DNA of 5,261 bases from Actinomycetota bacterium (GTDB lineage: Bacteria; Actinomycetota; Acidimicrobiia; Acidimicrobiales; Iamiaceae). This document shows, in pieces, positions 1 through 5,261 of the stretch. The DNA lies in the NCBI GenBank assembly GCA_017882935.1, contig JADGOP010000207.1, positions 1 to 5,261 on the forward strand. Reading direction: 5' to 3'. Position 1 is the stretch's first letter. The number at the start of each line of letters is the position of its first letter. Made by a program: the position numbers and the translations under genes. The notes under the pieces are model-generated. The model had not been told where the DNA came from. It made no database searches and saw nothing but the letters and a program-made list of their open reading frames with translations.

Positions 1-430
1 CGTGCGCGGCGTGTGGCTCTTCGCCCGTGCGGCCCTCCCCGCGCTGGTGTCGTCGGGCAACGGCTCGATCATCAACGTGGCCTCGTTCGTGGCCTTCATG
101 GGTGCGGCCACGCCGCAGCTCGCCTATACCACCTCGAAGGGCGCGGTCATGGCCATGACCCGGGAGCTGGCGGTCATCTACGCCCGGCAGGGCGTGCGGG
201 TCAACGCGCTGTGCCCCGGGCCGGTGCTCACGCCGCTGCTCGAGAAGTTCCTCTCCGACGAGGCGAAGCGGCAGCGCCGTCTCGTGCACATCCCCATGGG
301 GCGCTTCGGTCAGGCCGAGGAGATGGCCAAGGGGGCGCTGTTCCTGGCGTCCGACGACTCCTCGTACATGACCGGCCAGTCCCTCATCATCGACGGCGGC
401 ATCACGGCCGCCTACGTGACGCCCGAATGA
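1..430 (+). CDS. SDR family NAD(P)-dependent oxidoreductase, C-terminal part (5' end outside window)
   Basis: Classical short-chain dehydrogenase/reductase, soluble and NAD(P)-dependent, oxidising an alcohol or reducing a ketone; the substrate is unknown. The reading frame is open from the first base. The GTG at position 2 is an internal valine codon of the usual helix-4 stretch (RGVWLFARAALP), not a start. Visible in the 142-residue fragment are the INVAS strand with the probable catalytic Ser at fragment residue 28, the YxxxK catalytic pair (Tyr42, Lys46, in AYTTSKGA), the RVNALCPGPVLTPL strand and loop after the active site, and the C-terminal FLASDD...TGQSLIIDGGI segment that closes the family. 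The Rossmann TGxxxGIG nucleotide-binding half, about 110 residues by comparison with a usual length of 250-260, lies to the left. The stop overlaps the next start by ATGA at 427-430, so the two genes are probably co-translated. Its place beside a gamma-glutamyl ligase suggests that it oxidises a glutamylated alcohol intermediate, which is inference. Confidence 0.93.
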   Translation, partial: VRGVWLFARAALPALVSSGNGSIINVASFVAFMGAATPQLAYTTSKGAVMAMTRELAVIYARQGVRVNALCPGPVLTPLLEKFLSDEAKRQRRLVHIPMGRFGQAEEMAKGALFLASDDSSYMTGQSLIIDGGITAAYVTPE

Positions 431-1815
431 GCGCCTCGAAGGCGAGCTCCAGGGGGCGGCTGACGCCCGACGAGCTGCGCGCCCAGGTGGCCGCCGGCGC
501 CATCGACACGGTGCTGGTGACGTTCCCCGACATGCAGGGCCGGCTCGTGGGCAAGCGCGTCACGGGCACCTACTTCGTCGACCACGTGCTCTCGAGCAGC
601 ATCGAGGTCTGCAACTACCTGCTGGCCGTCGACGTCGACATGAACCCGCTCCCGGGCTACCGGTTCGCCAACTGGGACCAGGGCTACGGCGACGTGAGCT
701 GCATCCCCGACCTCTCGACGCTGCGGCCGGTGCCCTGGATCGAGCGCACGGCCATCGTGCTGTGCGACGTCGTCGACGAGCACGGCCGGCAGCCGGTGGC
801 CGTGTCGCCGCGCCAGGTGCTCCGCGACCAGGTGGCGCGGGCCGAGGCCCTGGGCTTCCGTCCGCACATCGGCGCCGAGCTCGAGTTCTTCCTCTTCCGC
901 GACACCTTCGAGGAGCTGGCGGGGAACGGCTACCGCGAGTTCCACCCGCACTCCGACTGGATCGAGGACTACCACATCCTCCAGACGTCGCGCGAGGAGT
1001 ACCTCATCCGGCGCATCCGCAACGGCATGGACGACGCGGGCATCCCGGTGGAGTTCTCGAAGGGCGAGGCGGGCCGGGGGCAGCACGAGATCAACCTGGT
1101 CTACGCCGAGGCGCTCGAGATGGCCGACCGCCACGCCATCTACAAGAACGGGGTGAAGGAGATCGCCGCCGACGAGGGCCGCTCGGTCACCTTCATGGCC
1201 AAGTACTCCATGGACGAGGTGGGGTCGTCGTGCCACCTCCACGTGAGCCTCACCGACCTGGCCACCGGCGAGGCCGCCTTCCACGACCCCAACGCCGCCG
1301 ACGGCCAATCGACCGTGTTCCGCCACTTCCTCGGCGGGCTGCTCGCGTCGGCGCGCGAGCTGTCGTGGTGCTTCGCCCCGTTCGTGAACTCCTACAAGCG
1401 CTACCAGCCCGACTCGTGGGCGCCGACGGCCGTGGCCTACGGGCTCGACAACCGCACCTGCGGCTTCCGCCTGGTGGGTCGCGGACCGGCGTTCCGGGTG
1501 GAGTCCCGCATCCCGGGGGCCGACGTCAACCCGTACATCGCCTATGCCGCGCTCATCGCCGCCGGCCTGCACGGCATCGAGCACGGCATCGAGCCGCCCC
1601 CGCCGCTGGTGGGCAACGGCTACACGGCCGACGTCGAGCACCTGCCGTCGACCCTGCCCGAGGCCATCCAGCTGTTCGACGACAGCACCATCGCCCGCGA
1701 GGCCTTCGGCGACGACGTGCACCACCACCTGCTCAACACCGCCCGCCAGGAGTGGCTCGCCTTCAACCGTGCCGTCACCGACTGGGAGCTGCGGCGCAAC
1801 TTCGAGCGGATCTGA
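427..1815 (+). CDS. Glutamine synthetase family protein, probable gamma-glutamyl-amine ligase (PuuA / GlnA3 / GlnA4-like)
   Basis: A 462-residue cytoplasmic ATP-dependent ligase of the glutamine synthetase fold, probably joining the gamma-carboxyl of glutamate to an amine rather than to ammonia. Catalytic-domain landmarks are all present: metal-binding Glu151 and Glu153 (GAELEFF), Glu214 and Glu221 (KGEAGRGQHE), the metal His270 in GSSCHLH, the nucleotide/glutamate loop NSYKRYQP (residues 321-328), Arg343 in DNRT, and Glu359/Arg361 in VESRIPGADVNPY. The N-terminal domain lacks the FDGSS ammonium-site motif of true glutamine synthetases. The C-terminal region lacks the NLYDLP adenylylation motif, so the usual nitrogen control by adenylylation is unlikely. 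Both absences fit the amine-ligase paralogues. The ATG at 427 overlaps the SDR stop, no clear Shine-Dalgarno is present, and the conserved N-terminal strand follows within about 25 residues, so this start is well placed. The exact amine (putrescine, ethanolamine, another alkylamine) cannot be read from the sequence. Confidence 0.94.
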   Translation: MSASKASSRGRLTPDELRAQVAAGAIDTVLVTFPDMQGRLVGKRVTGTYFVDHVLSSSIEVCNYLLAVDVDMNPLPGYRFANWDQGYGDVSCIPDLSTLRPVPWIERTAIVLCDVVDEHGRQPVAVSPRQVLRDQVARAEALGFRPHIGAELEFFLFRDTFEELAGNGYREFHPHSDWIEDYHILQTSREEYLIRRIRNGMDDAGIPVEFSKGEAGRGQHEINLVYAEALEMADRHAIYKNGVKEIAADEGRSVTFMAKYSMDEVGSSCHLHVSLTDLATGEAAFHDPNAADGQSTVFRHFLGGLLASARELSWCFAPFVNSYKRYQPDSWAPTAVAYGLDNRTCGFRLVGRGPAFRVESRIPGADVNPYIAYAALIAAGLHGIEHGIEPPPPLVGNGYTADVEHLPSTLPEAIQLFDDSTIAREAFGDDVHHHLLNTARQEWLAFNRAVTDWELRRNFERI

Positions 1816-1816
1816 C

Positions 1817-2560
1817 ATGGCTCTGCGTCGCCCCCTCATCGCCGTCACCTCGCGGCGGTTGCCGATCGGTCGCATCAGCAACTGGCTCGAGCCGGCCGTG
1901 GTGTTGCCCACCTACTACGTCGACTCGCTGCACCGAGCCGGCGCGGTCGGCGCAGTCCTCGCCTCACAGCCCCCGGCCGAGCTCGACGTCGCCGGTCTGC
2001 TCGAGGGCTTCGACGGGCTGATGGTGACGGGGGGCGTCGACGTCGACCCGGCGCGCTACGGCGAGGCGCCGCACCCGGCCACCTACGGGTGCGAGCCCGA
2101 CACCGACGAGTGGGAGCTGGCCCTGCTGCAGGCGGCCATCGACGCCGACATGCCGGTGCTCGGCATCTGTCGCGGTGCCCAGATGCTCAACGTGCTGCGG
2201 GGCGGCACCCTCCTCCAGAACGTCCCCGACGACGTCGGCGAAGGCGCGCACGGCATCCCCAACGGCGGCGGTGGGAAGCCGAACACCATCGCGCTCACGC
2301 CGGGCTCCAGGGTCGCCGCCGCGTTCGATGCCGTCGAGGTGGTCGGCAACTGCCACCACCACCAGGCCATCGGCGCGCTGGGCAAGGGGCTCGTCGTGAC
2401 GGGCCGCACGGCCGACGGCATCGTCGAAGCGGTCGAGGACCCCGACGCCTCGTGGCTCGTCGCGGTGCAGTGGCACCCCGAGGACAGCTCGGCCGACGAC
2501 CCCGTGCAGCAGCGCCTGTTCGACCACTTCGTGCGCGAGGTGGCCGCCGCCGCACGCTGA
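1817..2560 (+). CDS. Gamma-glutamyl-gamma-aminobutyrate hydrolase family protein (PuuD-like, class I glutamine amidotransferase fold)
   Basis: A 247-residue cytoplasmic hydrolase (peptidase C26 type) expected to cleave the gamma-glutamyl amide bond of a glutamylated acid, such as gamma-glutamyl-GABA, freeing glutamate. The class I amidotransferase triad is complete: the nucleophile elbow GICRGAQ with Cys118, and His220 and Glu222 in VQWHPED. Other family marks are the N-terminal PLIAVTSRR, the GLMVTGGVDVDPARYGE loop (residues 67-83), DEWELALLQAAI before the elbow, and the NCHHHQAI strand (residues 178-185), which resembles the conserved HHQ of PuuD. Length is normal for PuuD (about 250). The ATG lies one base after the ligase stop and there is no strong ribosome binding site (only GAGCGGA nearby), so translation is probably coupled to the ligase. 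Adjacent ligase and hydrolase genes are the core pair of the glutamylated-amine pathway. The precise substrate is inferred from that pairing only. Confidence 0.93.
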   Translation: MALRRPLIAVTSRRLPIGRISNWLEPAVVLPTYYVDSLHRAGAVGAVLASQPPAELDVAGLLEGFDGLMVTGGVDVDPARYGEAPHPATYGCEPDTDEWELALLQAAIDADMPVLGICRGAQMLNVLRGGTLLQNVPDDVGEGAHGIPNGGGGKPNTIALTPGSRVAAAFDAVEVVGNCHHHQAIGALGKGLVVTGRTADGIVEAVEDPDASWLVAVQWHPEDSSADDPVQQRLFDHFVREVAAAAR

Positions 2561-2568
2561 CCGCGGCC

Positions 2569-2574
2569 TACTGT
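2569..2574 (+). promoter_or_regulatory. Candidate -10 element for a leaderless transcript of the lyase gene
   Basis: TACTGT fits the actinobacterial -10 pattern TAnnnT and ends six bases before the ATG at 2581. That places the expected transcription start on or next to the A of the start codon. The 20-base gap between the hydrolase stop and this ATG contains no purine-rich Shine-Dalgarno, which also fits leaderless translation. No convincing -35 TTGAC-like hexamer is seen 16-19 bases further up. A six-base match is weak in isolation, and read-through from the upstream genes is still possible. Confidence 0.45.
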
Positions 2575-2580
2575 GCCGCC

Positions 2581-3834
2581 ATGGCCGACTCCCCGCCGAT
2601 CGCCTTCCCTGCCCACGGCACGGCACCCGACGAGCTGCTGGCCGAGCTGGGCACGTCTCGTGCCGACGACCTGGGGTGGCGCGAGGGCCGCGCGTTCAGC
2701 CTCGTCTACAACAGCGGCGACCACGAGCACGAGCGGCTGCTCGAGGCCGTCGCCCGCTCGTACCAGCACGACAACGCGCTGAACCCCTTCGCCTACCCGA
2801 GCCTGCTGCGCATCGAGCTCGAGCTCGTGGCCATGGCCGCCGACCTGTTCGGCGCACCGGCCGACGCCGGAGCCATCACGTCCGGCGGGACCGAGAGCAT
2901 CTTCGTGGCGGTGCAGACGGCGCGCGACCAGGCGCGCGCGGAGCGCGGCATCGCCGAGCCCCGGCTCGTCACGCCCATCACCGCGCACCCGGCCTTCGCC
3001 AAGGCGGCGCACTACCTCGACGTCGAGCACGTGCTCGTGCCCGTGGGCGCCGACGGCCGCGTCGACCTCGATGCGCTCGCCGAGGCCGTCGACGACCGCA
3101 CCGGCCTCGTGGTGGCGTCGGCGCCCAACTACCCGTACGGCGTGATCGACGAGGTCACCGCGGTGGCCGCACTCGCCGCCGAGCGCGGCGTGCTGTGCCA
3201 CGTCGACGCCTGCCTCGGCGGCTGGCTGCTGCCGTGGTGGGAGCGGCTCGGCGAGCCGGTGCCACCCTGGGACCTGCGCGTGCCGGGCGTGACCTCGCTG
3301 TCGGCCGACATCCACAAGTACGGCTACACGTTCAAGGGCGCCTCGGTGATCCTGTACCGCGACCGGGCACTGCTCAAGTACCAGCACTTCTGGTACGACA
3401 CCTGGCCCGGCGGGCTCTACGCGTCGGGAACCACCGCCGGAACGCGCCCCGCGCCGCCCATCGCCGGCGCCTGGTACGCGGTGCGCCACCTCGGTGCCGA
3501 CGGCTACCTGCGCCTCGCCGGTCAGGTGCGGGACGCCACCCGGCGCTTCCGGGCCGGCATCGAGGCCCAACCGCGCCTTCGCATCACGCACCCGCCCGAC
3601 CTCTCGCTGTTCGAGTTCACGGCCGACGACGGCTCGATCGGCGCCATCGGCGACGGCATGGCCGCACGCGGCTGGCACCTCGACCGCCAGCAGGGTGGCC
3701 TCCACCTCATGCTCTCGCCGTACCACCTCCGGGTCTCCGACGAGTTCCTCGCCGACCTCGCCGCAGCCGTCGAGGAGGCGCCCGCCGGTCCACGGGGCGA
3801 CGAGCCCACGCCCACCTACGGCGGCATCGCCTGA
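2581..3834 (+). CDS. PLP-dependent lyase/decarboxylase, sphingosine-1-phosphate lyase-like
   Basis: A 417-residue fold-type I PLP enzyme of the group II decarboxylase superfamily. Its closest resemblance by eye is to sphingosine-1-phosphate lyase, which splits phosphorylated long-chain bases into an aldehyde and phosphoethanolamine. In order: substrate-channel segment NPFAYPSLLRIELE (about 70-83), phosphate loop TSGGTES (100-106), cofactor-stacking His136 in AHPAFAKAAHY, HVDACLGGW with Asp209 that should pair with the pyridine nitrogen, and SADIHKYGYTFKG with Schiff-base Lys246. Lys252, six residues on, sits where S1P lyases have a second lysine that binds phosphate. GGLYASGTTAGTRP (about 279-292) and the C-terminal TYGGIA also match the lyase family. 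The membrane segment of the eukaryotic enzyme is missing, as in soluble bacterial lyases. SADTHKYGYAPKG of the family reads SADI...YTFKG here, so the substrate may differ. Automated pipelines may label it glutamate decarboxylase or aspartate aminotransferase family. No Shine-Dalgarno precedes the ATG. Confidence 0.9.
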   Translation: MADSPPIAFPAHGTAPDELLAELGTSRADDLGWREGRAFSLVYNSGDHEHERLLEAVARSYQHDNALNPFAYPSLLRIELELVAMAADLFGAPADAGAITSGGTESIFVAVQTARDQARAERGIAEPRLVTPITAHPAFAKAAHYLDVEHVLVPVGADGRVDLDALAEAVDDRTGLVVASAPNYPYGVIDEVTAVAALAAERGVLCHVDACLGGWLLPWWERLGEPVPPWDLRVPGVTSLSADIHKYGYTFKGASVILYRDRALLKYQHFWYDTWPGGLYASGTTAGTRPAPPIAGAWYAVRHLGADGYLRLAGQVRDATRRFRAGIEAQPRLRITHPPDLSLFEFTADDGSIGAIGDGMAARGWHLDRQQGGLHLMLSPYHLRVSDEFLADLAAAVEEAPAGPRGDEPTPTYGGIA

Positions 3835-5261
3835 GTGATCTCCCGGGGGGTGGCCCACAACTCGTGCACGTTCACGGTGCTGGGAGGCGTTCGCGCCGAG
3901 GTCGACGGCGACGACGTCGCGCTCCCGGGACAGTTGCGCTCGCTCCTGGGCATCCTCCTGGCCGACCGCGACGTTGCCGTGTCGACCGACGTCATCGTCG
4001 ACCGGCTGTGGCCGGGCGACGCGCCGCGGACCGCGGTGAAGGGGGTGCAGGTCCTTGCGGGGCGGTTGCGGCGGGCCCTCGAGCCGGGCCTCGCCGACGC
4101 CGCCTCGTCACGCCTGATCGTCACGACCCTCGACGGCTATCGGCTCGCACCCGGTGAGACCGACCTCGACCGGTACGAGGCCGCCGCCGAGGTGGCGAGG
4201 CGCTCCGACGACCCGTTGGTCGCGCTGAGCTCCGCCGAGGCGGCCTTCGGCACGTGGACCGGACGTCCGTGGGGCGACCAGGCCGACGAGGGGTGGCTGG
4301 CGGCCCGGGCCACGGCCCTCGAGGAGCGTCACCGCAACCTCGAGGAGACCTGGTCCGAGCTGGTGCTGCGCTCGGGCCGCGTCGACGGGGCGATCGCCGC
4401 CCTGCAGGACCTGGCGTCGGCTCAGCCGCTCCGCGAGCAGCGTTGGGCGCACCTCATGACCGGGCTCTACCGGAGCGGCCGCCAGGCCGACGCGCTCCGC
4501 GCCTATGACGAGGCCCGGGGCCACCTCCGCGAGGAGCTGGGCCTCGAGCCCGGCCCCGAGCTCCGACGGCTCCAGATCGCGGTGCTCCAGCACGATCCCG
4601 CGCTGGCGCAGCTGTCCTCGGGGGCGACCGACCACACCGAGCCGACCTCGTTCGTCGGTCGCGAAGCGGAGCTGGCGCACCTCGCGCGGGCGGTCGACCG
4701 CGATCGGGTCGTGACCGTCGTCGGGCTCGGCGGCATGGGGAAGACCCGCCTCGTGGACGAGTTCGCCCATCGCCGGCGACGCGCCGGGCTCCGCGTCCTG
4801 CGGGCCTCGATGGCTGCCACCGCCGACCCGACCCGCGTGAGCCAACACGTCGCCGGGGCGCTGGGCCTCTTCACGGACGACGCCGGCTCGCCGCTCGGCG
4901 TCATCACCGCGGCGATCGGCGCCGAGCCCACACTGCTCGTGCTCGACGGCGTCGAGCGCTTCACGGCCGAGGTGGGACACCTCGCGCTGCAGCTCATCGA
5001 CCGCATCCCCCGGCTGCGCATCGTGGTGACCTCGCGGGTCGCGCTCGGCATCGGCGTGGAGCGGATGGTCCCGATCGGCCCGCTCCCGCTCCCCGCTACC
5101 GGGCAGGGGTTCGAGGGCACGGCGCTGGAGCTCATGGTGCAGCGCGGCGGGCTCGACGACGTCGCGCTCGATCCCGTCATGATCGAGCGGTTGCGCACGT
5201 CGTGCGCCCTCGCCGGGGGAGTCCCGCTCCTGATCGAGCTCGCGGCCCGCACCTTCGAGGT
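3835..5261 (+). CDS. SARP/AfsR-type transcriptional regulator with BTAD and P-loop ATPase domains (3' end outside window)
   Basis: The frame is open from GTG 3835 to the window edge, giving 475 residues. Residues about 13-106 form an OmpR-like winged helix (FTVLGGVRAEV..., IVDRLWPGDAPRTAVKGVQVLAGRLRRAL, DGYRLAPGE). Residues about 110-257 form the bacterial transcriptional activation domain, ending in the typical LGLEPGPELRRLQ. A linker leads to FVGREAEL (273-280) and a STAND/NB-ARC-like ATPase: Walker A GLGGMGKT (297-304), Walker B LLVLDG (367-372), VVTSR (397-401) and GGVPLLIELAA near the edge. AfsR-like proteins often continue with TPR repeats, which would lie to the right. The GTG abuts the lyase stop directly (TGAGTG), with only a weak GGCGG ten bases upstream; GTG 3850 is an alternative start. 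Such regulators activate promoters when ATP and a ligand or phosphorylation switch the ATPase. It may control this cluster, but nothing in the sequence proves it. T-ending codons (CTT, GTT, GGT, TAT) look somewhat commoner than in its neighbours. Confidence 0.92.
   Translation, partial: MISRGVAHNSCTFTVLGGVRAEVDGDDVALPGQLRSLLGILLADRDVAVSTDVIVDRLWPGDAPRTAVKGVQVLAGRLRRALEPGLADAASSRLIVTTLDGYRLAPGETDLDRYEAAAEVARRSDDPLVALSSAEAAFGTWTGRPWGDQADEGWLAARATALEERHRNLEETWSELVLRSGRVDGAIAALQDLASAQPLREQRWAHLMTGLYRSGRQADALRAYDEARGHLREELGLEPGPELRRLQIAVLQHDPALAQLSSGATDHTEPTSFVGREAELAHLARAVDRDRVVTVVGLGGMGKTRLVDEFAHRRRRAGLRVLRASMAATADPTRVSQHVAGALGLFTDDAGSPLGVITAAIGAEPTLLVLDGVERFTAEVGHLALQLIDRIPRLRIVVTSRVALGIGVERMVPIGPLPLPATGQGFEGTALELMVQRGGLDDVALDPVMIERLRTSCALAGGVPLLIELAARTFE

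Noticed and set aside
13..426. N-terminal extension of the ligase frame upstream of ATG 427
   Set aside because: The extension is in another frame of the SDR gene, is rich in Arg, Gly and His, and has no similarity to the glutamine synthetase N-terminus; the ATGA overlap gives a natural start.
412..1911. Long open frame on the minus strand (499 codons) opposite the ligase gene
   Set aside because: Its composition is Arg/Val/Gly/Ala-rich without domain motifs, as expected of a shadow frame in GC-rich DNA, while the plus strand encodes a complete, motif-rich enzyme.
2035..2049. GTCGAC repeats (also near 628-640)
   Set aside because: These are Val-Asp codon pairs in coding sequence and are expected from codon bias.
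2575..2584. GCCGCCATGG, a perfect eukaryotic Kozak context at the lyase start
   Set aside because: Compact operon-like bacterial gene order and GC-rich codon use explain it by chance; nothing else looks eukaryotic.
2814..2827. Palindromic GAGCTCGAGCTC in the lyase gene
   Set aside because: It encodes Glu-Leu-Glu-Leu with preferred codons in the middle of a conserved helix, so it needs no regulatory explanation.
3835..3855. CTCCCGGGGGG stretch after the lyase stop as a terminator or strong ribosome binding site
   Set aside because: No stem of useful length with a T-run forms, and the G-run abuts GTG 3850 with no spacing, so it cannot serve well as a Shine-Dalgarno.
2083..3858. Minus-strand open frame of 591 codons opposite the hydrolase and lyase genes
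   Set aside because: It spans two well-supported genes and their junction, has no recognisable motif, and is explained by few stop codons at high GC.

Overview
The window is GC-rich (roughly 70% by eye, not counted), with G or C at most third codon positions. It is fully occupied by five genes on the + strand with almost no space between them. Codon bias, the actinobacterial-type SARP regulator and a possible leaderless -10 element fit a high-GC actinomycete-type bacterium. An Acidimicrobiia-like lineage is possible, but the sequence alone does not prove it. I see no tRNA, rRNA, CRISPR array, insertion sequence, long repeat or terminator hairpin.

Layout: (1) 1-430, the C-terminal part of a short-chain dehydrogenase/reductase (SDR). 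(2) 427-1815, a glutamine-synthetase-superfamily enzyme of the gamma-glutamyl-amine ligase type, overlapping the SDR by ATGA. (3) 1817-2560, a class I glutamine-amidotransferase-fold hydrolase resembling PuuD (gamma-glutamyl-GABA hydrolase), one base after the ligase. (4) 2581-3834, a PLP-dependent lyase/decarboxylase that matches the sphingosine-1-phosphate lyase family along its whole length, 20 bases after the hydrolase and preceded by a TACTGT hexamer placed as for a leaderless transcript. (5) 3835-5261, the first 475 residues of a SARP/AfsR-type regulator (winged helix, BTAD, P-loop ATPase), which runs off the right edge.

Genes 1-3 look like a gamma-glutamylation route for amine catabolism: the ligase attaches glutamate to an amine, a dehydrogenase oxidises the protected intermediate, and the hydrolase releases glutamate and the product. 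The amine oxidase or aldehyde dehydrogenase normally needed is not in the window and may lie to the left. The most interesting point is the S1P-lyase-like gene next to this module. S1P lyases release phosphoethanolamine plus a long-chain aldehyde, and some actinobacterial glutamine-synthetase paralogues glutamylate ethanolamine, so the cluster could couple breakdown of phosphorylated amino-alcohols or long-chain bases to nitrogen recovery. That link is inference, not shown by the sequence.
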